In this document: positions 35,987 through 44,289 of the stretch, in pieces | How positions within the stretch are numbered: the first letter of the stretch is position 1 | How the letters are laid out: the number at the start of each line of letters is the position of its first letter | NCBI GenBank assembly: GCA_021775555.1 | Contig: JAJFHP010000069.1 | Span: 1 to 60,472, forward strand | DNA length: 60,472 nt | Reading direction: 5' to 3' | From: Hyphomicrobiales bacterium | GTDB taxonomy: Bacteria; Pseudomonadota; Alphaproteobacteria; Rhizobiales; Methyloligellaceae | Translations under genes and position numbers: made by a program | The notes under the pieces: model-generated | Databases searched by the model: none | What the model was told of the DNA's origin: nothing | Seen by the model: only the letters and a program-made list of their open reading frames with translations

Positions 35987-37192
35987 ATGGGCCAACACAC
36001 GTTTCGCTCTATCGAGCAGGCCGAGGTTGAAGGCAAGCGTGTCCTCGTGCGCGTGGATTTGAATGTCCCCATGCGTGATGGCGTCATCACGGACACAAAC
36101 CGTATTGACCGTGTGCTGCCGACCATCCGGTCACTTGCGGCAGCGGGAGCAAAAGTCATTATCCTCTCCCATTTCGGGCGGCCAAAGGGAAAGCGCATGC
36201 CCGAAATGTCGCTTCGTCCCGTGGCCGGGAAAATGGATGAGTTGCTGAAAAGTACGTCCGTGACATTTGTAGATGAATGTGTTGGGCCTGAGGTTGAAAT
36301 GGCAGTCAATTCGCTTGAGAACGGGCAAGTGCTTTTTCTGGAAAATCTGCGGTTCCACCCCGAAGAAGAGGCCGACGATCCGGAGTTTGCCAAACGCCTT
36401 GCGCGTCTTGGCGATATTTACGTGAACGATGCCTTTTCTTCCTCCCACAGGGCGAACGCGTCGATACACGCAATTACATCGGAATTGCCGTCCTATGCGG
36501 GATTTCTCGTCGCCGCGGAAATTGCTGCGCTGTCAAAGGCGCTTGAGCTTCCCGAGCGTCCGGTGGCGGCAGTTGTCGGTGGCGCGAAAGTCTCCACCAA
36601 GATTTCCGTCCTCAATAATTTGGCAAAGAAATTCGATTTTCTAATAATTGGCGGAGGCATGGCCAATACCTTTCTCCATGCCCAGGGCATCGATGTGGGG
36701 AAATCGCTGTGCGAGGCGGACCTGGCCAATACTGCGTTGGAGATCACGAGAACTGCCAAGGAAGCGGGATGTGAAATACTACTTCCCGTCGACGCTGTGG
36801 TTGCGAAGGAATTCAGGGCAGGTGCACAAAGCGAGGTGTGCGCGCTCGACGCCGTGCCGGGCAATAGCATGATCCTCGATGTGGGTCCGGCAACTGTGAA
36901 GGCGCTCAACGCAAAGATCGCCACATGCAGAACTTTGCTGTGGAACGGACCGATGGGGGCGTTTGAAATCGAACCCTTCGGAGAAGGCACTTTTGCGCTG
37001 GCGCGTGAGGCAGCACGGCTCACAAAGGCGGGATCGCTCGTAACGGTTGCCGGCGGCGGTGATACGGTTGCCGCCCTCAACGCCGCGGGTGTTGGAAAGG
37101 ACTTCACCTATGTCTCAACGGCAGGAGGCGCTTTTCTTGAATGGCTGGAGGGCAAGGATTTGCCGGGGGTCGTGGCATTGCGTGTCACGTGA
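35987..37192 (+). CDS. pgk: Phosphoglycerate kinase
   Basis: The protein has 401 residues with start ATG 35987 (MGQHTFRSIEQAEVEGKRVL), 19 bases after the transketolase stop. Family residues: VRVDLNVPM, LSHFGRPKG, LLENLRFHPEEE, YVNDAFSSSHRANAS, VVGGAKVSTKI, WNGPMGAFE and the hinge GGGDTVAAL. It converts 3-phosphoglycerate and ATP to 1,3-bisphosphoglycerate in the fixation direction, and is shared with glycolysis. Confidence 0.97.
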   Translation: MGQHTFRSIEQAEVEGKRVLVRVDLNVPMRDGVITDTNRIDRVLPTIRSLAAAGAKVIILSHFGRPKGKRMPEMSLRPVAGKMDELLKSTSVTFVDECVGPEVEMAVNSLENGQVLFLENLRFHPEEEADDPEFAKRLARLGDIYVNDAFSSSHRANASIHAITSELPSYAGFLVAAEIAALSKALELPERPVAAVVGGAKVSTKISVLNNLAKKFDFLIIGGGMANTFLHAQGIDVGKSLCEADLANTALEITRTAKEAGCEILLPVDAVVAKEFRAGAQSEVCALDAVPGNSMILDVGPATVKALNAKIATCRTLLWNGPMGAFEIEPFGEGTFALAREAARLTKAGSLVTVAGGGDTVAALNAAGVGKDFTYVSTAGGAFLEWLEGKDLPGVVALRVT

Positions 37193-37301
37193 GACGCTTG
37201 GTTCACATGGAGAATTCCTGAACCAATTGGACCTGTTTGCGTAGACAGTTTTGCTCTTAGAGTGTGGAGTCAATCAGGCACACCTCGAAGAGGACCCATC
37301 A

Positions 37302-37610
37302 ATGCTACAGCTCAGGCCGAACTGCGAATATTGCGATAAGGACCTGCCCCCCGGTGCAGCGGATGCCTGCATCTGCAGCTACGAGTGCACCTTCTGCGCC
37401 GATTGCGTGGAGAAGATTCTTTTTAATGTCTGCCCGAACTGCGGCGGCGGATTTGTCCCCCGGCCCATCCGGCCCGTGACGGAGTGTCGCGAGGGCGTTT
37501 GTCTTGGCAAACATCGGGCTTCAGACAAACCTGTTCATCTGAAATACGAGCGTGCGGATGTTGCTGAATTTGTGGAGCTTGTACGCAATATCGCTCCTGG
37601 AGATCGCTGA
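37302..37610 (+). CDS. DUF1272 family small zinc-ribbon-like protein
   Basis: The protein has 102 residues with start ATG 37302 (MLQLRPNCEYCDKDLPP). Four Cys pairs are visible: CEYC, ACICSYECTFC, CADC and CPNCGGG, enough for two zinc sites, followed by FVPRPIRP. This matches the short DUF1272 proteins of unknown function. The C-terminal 35 residues are hydrophilic with no motif. It lies 109 bases after pgk and converges with the dehydrogenase gene that follows. Confidence 0.83.
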   Translation: MLQLRPNCEYCDKDLPPGAADACICSYECTFCADCVEKILFNVCPNCGGGFVPRPIRPVTECREGVCLGKHRASDKPVHLKYERADVAEFVELVRNIAPGDR

Positions 37611-37615
37611 GTGAC

Positions 37616-38560
37616 TTAGACCGGCGTCAACAATGACTTGCCAGCAAAATGCGCAGCCAGGTTATCCACCACGAGCTGCGACATGGCACCGCGTGTTTCA
37701 ACCGTGGCGCTTGCGCAATGAGGTTGCAGAACAACATTGTCGAGGGTGAAAAAGCTCTCATCGATTTTCGGCTCGTTGAAGAACACGTCAAGGGCGGCGC
37801 CCGCGATTTTTTGTTGCTGCAGGAACTCGAGCAGGACCGGTTCATCGACAACCGATCCGCGCGAGATATTGACCAGATACCCGTCCGGCCCAAGGGCTTC
37901 CAGAACCTCCCGTGAGACAAGGTTGCGTGTTTTATCACCGCCTGGACAAGCGAGCATCAGCACGTCGCAATCCCTGGCAAGCGCGACCGGGTCGTCATAA
38001 TAGGGGGCAGAGACATCCATCTGCTTGCGGCGGCCGTGGTAGGAAACCGTCATCTCGAAAGCTTCCGCGCGCACCGCTATGGCCTTGCCGATGCGCCCAT
38101 ACCCAATAATGCCCATTTTCTTGGCCGTTACCGTCGTTGTTAGCTCCATCTGACCTTCATCCCGCCACCGGCCCTCGCGCACATAGCGTTCGCCACGCGA
38201 AAGGCCGCGCAATGTGTCGAAGGTGAGTGCCATGGCAAGGTCAGCCACGTCACTGGTCAGTACGTCCGGCGTATTGGTGACAGAGACGTTTTGCGCCTGG
38301 CAACTTTCAACGTCGATGGCGTCATACCCCACACTGCCCACTCCGACGATCTCCAGATTGGGCATTTTCTCCAGCATCTCCCTGGTGAAGTCCCTGAAAC
38401 CCATCGTGACCACGGCGCGGATTTGTGATCCCACGTCATCAAGCATGGCGTCACGGTCATCCGCCTCGTCATAGCGGTGCAGCGTGTAGGTTTCTTCAAG
38501 AATTTTCATCTGCGCGGGCCGGGTGGGCACGACTACAAGGACATCGGGTTTCGTTGCCAT
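37616..38560 (-). CDS. D-isomer-specific 2-hydroxyacid dehydrogenase (hydroxypyruvate/glyoxylate reductase-like)
   Basis: The protein has 314 residues. The NAD(P) fold is GIIGYGRIGKAIAVRAEAF, followed by the catalytic Arg region VNISRGSVVDE, the Glu in DVFFNEPKID and the His in LQPHCASATVETR. In place of the usual HxxSAT, HCASAT keeps the His. Hydroxypyruvate or glyoxylate reduction fits the neighbouring phosphoglycolate phosphatase (photorespiratory salvage), but the substrate is inference. Confidence 0.9.
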   Translation of the reverse strand: MATKPDVLVVVPTRPAQMKILEETYTLHRYDEADDRDAMLDDVGSQIRAVVTMGFRDFTREMLEKMPNLEIVGVGSVGYDAIDVESCQAQNVSVTNTPDVLTSDVADLAMALTFDTLRGLSRGERYVREGRWRDEGQMELTTTVTAKKMGIIGYGRIGKAIAVRAEAFEMTVSYHGRRKQMDVSAPYYDDPVALARDCDVLMLACPGGDKTRNLVSREVLEALGPDGYLVNISRGSVVDEPVLLEFLQQQKIAGAALDVFFNEPKIDESFFTLDNVVLQPHCASATVETRGAMSQLVVDNLAAHFAGKSLLTPV

Positions 38561-38773
38561 TTTCTAGAATTCCATATTTTGTCTGTATGAATGCAGGGCT
38601 GTAATCGGGTTCGCCATAAAGCACAGACCGGACATGTAAGTATATTGTTTCTGTTGCAGTATAAAAAATATTTCTGGGGATGGATCCCGCGTCCTAACCA
38701 TTTATCCTCAAGGCTGCTTGTAACCGGCCTCGCAGCGCAGTAGGAGAGAGGCGATTTGTCACGGAGGACATCC

Positions 38774-39439
38774 ATGTCCGGAAATATCCTGATCGCGCCA
38801 TCTATTCTTTCAGCCGATTTCGCCAGGCTTGGCGAGGAAGTGCGCGCCATCGACGGTGCCGGATGCGACTGGGTGCATGTGGATGTGATGGATGGTCATT
38901 TTGTTCCGAACATCACTTTTGGACCCTGTGTGGTGGAGGCCATTCGCCCGCACACCAAAAAGGTGATTGATGTGCACCTGATGATTGACCCGGCAGCCCC
39001 CTATCTCGAAGCCTTCGCCAATGCAGGATCGGACATCATCACGGTGCATGCGGAAGCAGACAAACATCTCGACCGCTCATTACAGGTGATCAGGGGTCTG
39101 GGTAAAAAGTGCGGTGTATCCCTTAATCCCGCGACGAATGAGAGCGTCATCGAACATGTGCTCGACAAGCTTGACCTCATTCTGGTCATGACGGTCAATC
39201 CTGGGTTTGGCGGGCAGAAATTTATTGAAGCACAGTGTGAAAAAATTGCGCGGCTAAAAGCCATGATCGGTGACCGTCCTATCGACCTGGAGGTCGATGG
39301 TGGCGTAAACAGGGAAACAGCAACGCTCGTGGCCAAGGCGGGCGCCAACGTGCTTGTTGCTGGGTCGGCTGTTTTTGGCGAGGGCGACTACGGCGCCAAT
39401 ATTTCGGCCATACGCGACAAGGCGATGGCGGCCCGATAG
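38774..39439 (+). CDS. rpe: Ribulose-phosphate 3-epimerase
   Basis: The protein has 221 residues with start ATG 38774 ([16 protein letters not shown]), placed by a CGGAGGA site just upstream. The TIM-barrel signatures are [38 protein letters not shown] and [11 protein letters not shown], which hold the metal ligands and phosphate loop. It interconverts xylulose- and ribulose-5-phosphate. It is divergent from the dehydrogenase with a 213-base gap, and 19 bases upstream of gph. Confidence 0.96.
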   Translation: MSGNILIAPSILSADFARLGEEVRAIDGAGCDWVHVDVMDGHFVPNITFGPCVVEAIRPHTKKVIDVHLMIDPAAPYLEAFANAGSDIITVHAEADKHLDRSLQVIRGLGKKCGVSLNPATNESVIEHVLDKLDLILVMTVNPGFGGQKFIEAQCEKIARLKAMIGDRPIDLEVDGGVNRETATLVAKAGANVLVAGSAVFGEGDYGANISAIRDKAMAAR

Positions 39440-39458
39440 CAAATTCCATGTGCATCCT

Positions 39459-40145
39459 ATGACCTGGCCAAAGGCCATTCTTTTCGATCTGGACGGCACG
39501 CTCGCCGATAGTGCGCCGGATATTGCCGTTGCGCTCAATCTTCTCCTGCGCGAGCAGAGCCTGGAAGAGTTCTCTCTGGAAGCCGTGACCAGCATGGTAG
39601 GCGGCGGCGTGCCGCTTCTGATCGAGCGGGCGCTCACAGCACTAGGGCAAAAACCCGGGGCAGACCGTACAGGCTCGCTCGCAAAACGTTTTCTTGAAAT
39701 CTACACGCCCAGCGCGGCCCAGAAGACAGAGCTGTTTCCCGGTGTCAGGGAGGTGCTTGAGAATTATCACGGTGAGGGTGTGCAGATGGGTGTGTGCACC
39801 AACAAGCCCGAGGGGGTTTCAAACATGATCCTTGAGGCACTGGATGTGGCGCATCTGTTCGGCGTTGTTATTGGCGGAGACACATTGCCGGTAAAAAAAC
39901 CGGATCCCGCTCCGCTACTGGCAGCAATTGAATCACTGGAATGCGATTTAACTCATGGCCTGATGGTGGGAGACAGTGGTGTTGATGCACTTGCTGCAAG
40001 GGCTGCAGGCCTCCCCGTCATCCTTGTGACATTCGGTTACACCCAGACACCTGTGCAAGAGTTGGACAATGACGGCCTTGTCGACTCTTTCTCTGCACTG
40101 CCCGGCGTGATCAAGTCTTTGAGAAATACGCGGATGCGGTCTTGA
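39459..40145 (+). CDS. gph: Phosphoglycolate phosphatase (HAD family)
   Basis: The protein has 228 residues with start ATG 39459 (MTWPKAILFDLDGTLADSAP). HAD motifs: FDLDGTLADSAPDI with the nucleophile Asp, CTNKPEG with the Thr, PVKKPDPAP with the Lys, and MVGDSGVDALAARAAG with the closing acids. It removes 2-phosphoglycolate, the oxygenase by-product of RuBisCO. The pairing with rpe fits either the Calvin cycle or general housekeeping, since rpe-gph pairs occur widely. Confidence 0.92.
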   Translation: MTWPKAILFDLDGTLADSAPDIAVALNLLLREQSLEEFSLEAVTSMVGGGVPLLIERALTALGQKPGADRTGSLAKRFLEIYTPSAAQKTELFPGVREVLENYHGEGVQMGVCTNKPEGVSNMILEALDVAHLFGVVIGGDTLPVKKPDPAPLLAAIESLECDLTHGLMVGDSGVDALAARAAGLPVILVTFGYTQTPVQELDNDGLVDSFSALPGVIKSLRNTRMRS

Positions 40146-40199
40146 TCTCGCCTTCTCTTTCCTGTTTTTAGGGTTCGGACACTTTCAGGCGGGGGAGCG

Positions 40200-40787
40200 A
40201 TGAAAACGGTTATCCGGACAATTTGTGCATGCGCGGCTGCCAGTGCTCTGTTGCTGGGAGCGAGCTCTGACGGATTTGCCGAGCATGAGAAGAAGAAGAA
40301 AGTGCGCAAGGTCCGCACATCTTCTGCGTGTAGTGCCGGGGCGAGTTCCTCGCTTGCGCGATACAAGATTGAAAAAGGTGAGGTGCTCCCTGCTTCAATT
40401 CCAAAGGCCCTTACAAAAAAGCCTGGTAATGCGGAACGCGGACTGGAGACGGCGGTCAATCCCGGCAAGGGCAATTGCCTGGCATGCCATCACATCGCCA
40501 AGGTGCTGGCTAAGGCCGACAAGAGTGATGAGAAAAGTTTAAAGCTCTATGGCAATCATGGCGAGGTCGGCGCGCCGCTTAACGGCGTTGGCGCGCGCTA
40601 CTCGAAAGCGGAATTGCGGATGATTGTGGTAGATCCGAAAAAGGCCTTTCCAGATGTGACTACGGTCATGCCGGCCTATCACGCCCGGACTGCGAGCAAG
40701 GATGTGAAGCGGGCATGTCGCGGACGAGTGATGCTCTCGGCGCAAAGCGTGGAAGACATTGTGTCATTCCTGGAGGAGTTGAAATGA
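40200..40787 (+). CDS. soxX: SoxX, monohaem cytochrome c of thiosulfate oxidation
   Basis: The protein has 195 residues. The signal peptide (TICACAAASALLLGASSDGFA) is followed by a Lys-rich stretch. The haem site is GNCLACHHI. The region GEVGAPLNGVGARYSKAELRM and VVDPKKAFPDVTTVMPAYH is characteristic of SoxX, with the distal Met in VMPAYH. SoxX pairs with SoxA to couple thiosulfate to a carrier protein in the periplasm. GGGGGAG precedes ATG 40200. The stop overlaps the soxA start. Confidence 0.9.
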   Translation: MKTVIRTICACAAASALLLGASSDGFAEHEKKKKVRKVRTSSACSAGASSSLARYKIEKGEVLPASIPKALTKKPGNAERGLETAVNPGKGNCLACHHIAKVLAKADKSDEKSLKLYGNHGEVGAPLNGVGARYSKAELRMIVVDPKKAFPDVTTVMPAYHARTASKDVKRACRGRVMLSAQSVEDIVSFLEELK

Positions 40788-41602
40788 GGCGGCACCTTTC
40801 AGGAATTCTACTGATAGCAACTCTCTGGCCCGTGCAGGCCATGGCGGCTGGCGATGGAAAAACAGAAGCGGTAAAGCCCGCTTCAGGTAACCATCCCCTG
40901 AAAGAGCTTTGGTCCGGCACGCACTATTCTACACCTGAGGTTCGCAAATTGCAGTATAGCGATAGCGACAACCCGGCCATGAAACTCTTTGGCAAGGGCG
41001 AAGCGCTTTGGAAAAAGACCGAAGGGAAAGCTAAGAAATCCTGTTCGTCCTGTCATGGCGACGCGGCGAAATCAATGAAGGGGACAGCGACCCGGTTCCC
41101 GGCCTTTTTCAAGCTGACTAGCAGGCCCGTGAACATCGAGACCCGGATCAATCTGTGCCGGACAAAATTTATGCAGGCGCGGCCCCTGTCGCCCGAGTCC
41201 GAACCCTTGCTGGCACTCTCCATCTATGTGAAACGCCAATCAAAGGGCATGGCCATGAGTGTGACTGGCGATGGCCCGCTCAAATCTTTCCTACAAAAGG
41301 GCAAGGACTATTTCACCACCCGGCGCGGTCAACTCGATATGTCCTGCTCCGGGTGCCACGATAAATATGCTGGCCATCTCTACCGCGCAGTAAAAATGAG
41401 CCAGGGTCACGCCAATGGCTTTCCGGCCTATTCTCAGAGTAAGAAAAAAACCGGATCGCTGTTGCCTCAAGTCAACCAGTGTCTGGTGCGGGTGCGGGCG
41501 ACACCCCTCAAGGCCGGCTCTGAAAAATTGACCAATCTGGAACTTTACCTGGCCTGGCGGGCAAGCGGGCTTGAAGTCGAAACACCCGCAGTCCGTGAAT
41601 AG
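40784..41602 (+). CDS. soxA: SoxA, c-type cytochrome L-cysteine S-thiosulfotransferase subunit
   Basis: The protein has 272 residues with start ATG 40784 in an ATGA overlap with soxX. The signal peptide ends near VQAMAA. Two haem sites are visible: KSCSSCHGD and MSCSGCHDK, so it is the di-haem form. The active-site Cys that becomes the haem-2 ligand and sulfur acceptor is in VNQCLVRVRATP. The ending LELYLAWRASGLEVETPAVR is diagnostic. No soxYZ, soxB or soxCD lies within the window, so this is an isolated XA pair. Confidence 0.93.
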   Translation: MRRHLSGILLIATLWPVQAMAAGDGKTEAVKPASGNHPLKELWSGTHYSTPEVRKLQYSDSDNPAMKLFGKGEALWKKTEGKAKKSCSSCHGDAAKSMKGTATRFPAFFKLTSRPVNIETRINLCRTKFMQARPLSPESEPLLALSIYVKRQSKGMAMSVTGDGPLKSFLQKGKDYFTTRRGQLDMSCSGCHDKYAGHLYRAVKMSQGHANGFPAYSQSKKKTGSLLPQVNQCLVRVRATPLKAGSEKLTNLELYLAWRASGLEVETPAVRE

Positions 41603-41713
41603 GATCAAAAGCCGCATATGCCGCTGGCGCAATTGTGATTGCATCGTTTATTGATTGGCAGGCTCTGAGGGATCACTCTGCGGGTCATTAAAACCAGAGA
41701 GTCCGAACAGATC

Positions 41714-42448
41714 ATGGACATTACCTATATCGGTGCGCTGCTTGCAGGGCTGATAAGCTTTTTATCGCCTTGCGTGCTTCCTCTCGTGCCGCCTTACCTT
41801 TGTTTTCTGGGCGGCACGACATTTGAGCAATTAAGCGGAGAAGGCGACGCGGCGCAGGGTGTCAATCTGCGGGTGGTATTTGCCTCGGTCGCATTCGTGC
41901 TGGGGTTTACGACCGTGTTCGTGGCGCTCGGGGCAACGGCAACCTTTATCGGTCAACTGGTGGCGGAGAATCTTGACCTTCTGGCCAAGGTTGGCGGGGT
42001 CGCCATCATTATCGTCGGTTTGCATTTTCTGGGTATTATCAAAATTCCGATCCTCTATCGCGAAGTCCGCAGCCAATCCACCGTGGCGCCGGCCGGGATG
42101 GTCGGAGCTTATCTGGTTGGCATAGCCTTCGCTTTTGGCTGGACACCGTGCATCGGTCCGGTGCTGGCGGCAATCCTGGCCGTGGCAGCGGCGGAAGAGA
42201 GCGTCGCGGAAGGCATTCGCCTGCTCTTTATTTATTCTCTCGGACTGGGAATCCCGTTCGTCATGGCGGCGTTTGCATTTCGCCCTTTCATGGGATTCCT
42301 GCAGCGCTTTCGCAGGCATCTCGGCAAGGTCGAAAAAGTCATGGGTGGAATGCTGGTGGTCACCGGGGTCATGTTCCTGACCGGCACCATGACGGTCATC
42401 GCCCTGTGGATGCTTGAAGCCTTTCCCTCGCTTGCGTTGATTGGCTGA
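41714..42448 (+). CDS. ccdA: CcdA/SoxV-like thiol-disulfide transport membrane protein
   Basis: The protein has 244 residues with six or seven membrane segments. The two redox Cys are in FLSPCVLPLVPPYLCFLGG (helix 1) and FGWTPCIGPVLAAIL (helix 4), the CcdA pattern. It passes reducing equivalents from cytoplasmic thioredoxin to the periplasm, for cytochrome c haem attachment or, as SoxV, for SoxYZ/SoxA maturation. Lying 112 bases after soxA favours a SoxV-type role. Confidence 0.92.
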   Translation: MDITYIGALLAGLISFLSPCVLPLVPPYLCFLGGTTFEQLSGEGDAAQGVNLRVVFASVAFVLGFTTVFVALGATATFIGQLVAENLDLLAKVGGVAIIIVGLHFLGIIKIPILYREVRSQSTVAPAGMVGAYLVGIAFAFGWTPCIGPVLAAILAVAAAEESVAEGIRLLFIYSLGLGIPFVMAAFAFRPFMGFLQRFRRHLGKVEKVMGGMLVVTGVMFLTGTMTVIALWMLEAFPSLALIG

Positions 42449-42497
42449 TCACTAGTGCTTGCGGCGCACCCGCGACGCGGCGGATACTGTCTGCACC

Positions 42498-43304
42498 ATG
42501 ATTCCAATCACACTCACAATCGCTGGCTCTGACAGTTCGGGCGGCGCCGGCATCCAGGCAGATCTGAAAACCTTCTCCGCGCTGGGTGTCTATGGCGCCA
42601 GCGTCATCACGGCGTTGACGGCGCAGAATACACGCGGTGTCAGCGCTATCCACCCGGTGCCAGCAGACTTCATTGCCGCGCAACTGGACACGGTGTTCGA
42701 TGACCTTGATATCAAAGCCGTCAAGATCGGCATGGTGGGAAGTGCCGAAGCAGTTTCCGCCGTTTCCAGAATGTTACGCACACTTGAAGGCATTCCGATT
42801 GTGCTCGATCCGGTCATGGTGGCCACCAGCGGAGATCCGCTACTGGACTCTGACGCCGAACAGGCGTTGCGGGATGAGCTCATCCCTCTGGCTGACCTGA
42901 TTACGCCCAATCTCGAGGAGGCCGCCCGGCTGCTGGGAGAAAAAGCCAGGGCCACGGGAGAGGGGGAGATGCGTGAACATGCTGAGCGGCTGTTGGGCCT
43001 CGGCCCCCGCGCTGTGCTCGTCAAGGGCGGCCATGGCGAGAGTGAGGAGGCTGTCGATATATTATGGGATGGGGCGTCCGCAACACGCCTGGCCGTTCCG
43101 CGCATAAAGACGCGTAACACCCATGGGACAGGATGCACCCTGTCCTCGGCCATCGCTGCTGAACTCGCGAAGGGTGTAGCGCTTGGAGAGGCTTGCTCAC
43201 GTGCCAAACGCTATCTGACCGGGGCTCTTAAGGCGGCTGATAGTCTCGAGGTGGGGCAGGGGAATGGACCCGTGCATCACTTCTTTGAACTCTGGAAGAA
43301 ATAG
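42498..43304 (+). CDS. thiD: Hydroxymethylpyrimidine/phosphomethylpyrimidine kinase
   Basis: The protein has 268 residues with start ATG 42498 (MIPITLTIAGSDSSGGAGIQ). Ribokinase-like fold: the substrate loop GSDSSGGAGIQADLKT, ALTAQNTRGV, LDPVMVATSG, and the anion hole/base NTHGTGCTLSSAIA. It phosphorylates the pyrimidine precursor of thiamine twice. No other thiamine gene or TPP riboswitch is present. It converges with the FAH gene at a 6-base gap. Confidence 0.95.
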   Translation: MIPITLTIAGSDSSGGAGIQADLKTFSALGVYGASVITALTAQNTRGVSAIHPVPADFIAAQLDTVFDDLDIKAVKIGMVGSAEAVSAVSRMLRTLEGIPIVLDPVMVATSGDPLLDSDAEQALRDELIPLADLITPNLEEAARLLGEKARATGEGEMREHAERLLGLGPRAVLVKGGHGESEEAVDILWDGASATRLAVPRIKTRNTHGTGCTLSSAIAAELAKGVALGEACSRAKRYLTGALKAADSLEVGQGNGPVHHFFELWKK

Positions 43305-43310
43305 AATCCC

Positions 43311-44153
43311 TCAAGCAAAGACCACCTTCTGCCGTTGCTCACCTAACCCGTCCACCCCAAGGGTGATGATGTCACCATGTTTGAGCCATTGCTGAGGGTC
43401 CATACCCATGGCGACGCCCGGCGGCGTGCCGGTGGTGACAATATCTCCGGGATAGAGCGTCATGAATTTGCTGACATAGCTGAGAAGTTCCGACACCGGG
43501 AAGATCATAGTCTCCGAGCTGCCCGTCTGCCGGCGCTCCCCGTTGACATCCAGCCAGATGCCAAGCGTTTGCGGGTCGGGAACATCATCACGTGTGACGA
43601 GCCAAGGGCCAACCGGGCCCCATGTGTCATGGCTTTTCCCCTTCAGCCAGTCACCTGTGCTTTCAAACTGGTAAGCTCGCTCTGAAGCATCATTGCACAC
43701 CGCGTATCCGGCGATATGCGATAACGCATCCGTTTCGCTTACGTGACTTGCCTTTGTGCCGACAATGAAGGCCAATTCCGCCTCCCAATCAGCTTTAAAC
43801 GCACCTGGCGGAAACACGATATCGTCATTGGGTCCCGACAGCGATGAGACAGCCTTGGTGAACAGGATCGGCTCATCGGGGATCGGCAATCCCGCCTCTC
43901 TGGCGTGATCGGAAAAATTGAGGCCGATGCCGATGAACTTCTGTACACCAGAGACAGGAGGCCCAAGCCGGGGATTCCCCTCAACCACGGGAAGCGACGT
44001 CGCATCGAGTGCGGCAAGCTTCGCCAGCCCAGAATCGCTCAGCGCATCACCGGCGATATCGTCGATGATATCGGACAAGTCCCTGATCTCGCCGCCGGGT
44101 CCGACAAGCCCCGGTTTCTCTGAGCCGACAGCTCCAAAACGCAACAGTTTCAT
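43311..44153 (-). CDS. Fumarylacetoacetate hydrolase (FAH) family protein
   Basis: The protein has 280 residues. An N-terminal small domain (RFGAVGSEKPGLVG) is followed by the FAH core: FIGIGLNFSDHAREA, metal Glu/Asp residues in DWEAELAFIVG, NDASERAYQ and TWGPVGPWLVTRDDVPDP, ending DIVTTGTPPGVAMGM. Members are 2-hydroxyhepta-dienedioate isomerases, acylpyruvases or oxaloacetate tautomerases. The exact substrate cannot be deduced. It is divergent from the RND exporter. Confidence 0.93.
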   Translation of the reverse strand: MKLLRFGAVGSEKPGLVGPGGEIRDLSDIIDDIAGDALSDSGLAKLAALDATSLPVVEGNPRLGPPVSGVQKFIGIGLNFSDHAREAGLPIPDEPILFTKAVSSLSGPNDDIVFPPGAFKADWEAELAFIVGTKASHVSETDALSHIAGYAVCNDASERAYQFESTGDWLKGKSHDTWGPVGPWLVTRDDVPDPQTLGIWLDVNGERRQTGSSETMIFPVSELLSYVSKFMTLYPGDIVTTGTPPGVAMGMDPQQWLKHGDIITLGVDGLGEQRQKVVFA

Positions 44154-44289
44154 GCAGGTTCCCTTTTCATGAGTTTTTTTGCATGATGCGCGCCTGACAA
44201 ATAAGCCGCAACCGTATCATTTCGATTCGGCCGGTATAACACTCTTCACAATGCGGGCATCTGTTGCCGCGTCAGCAAATGAAACGCTC

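Noticed and set aside
35515-36393. 292-codon minus-strand frame across the transketolase/pgk junction
   Set aside because: It is antisense to two clear enzymes and is Ser/Arg-rich low-complexity, as expected of a shadow frame.
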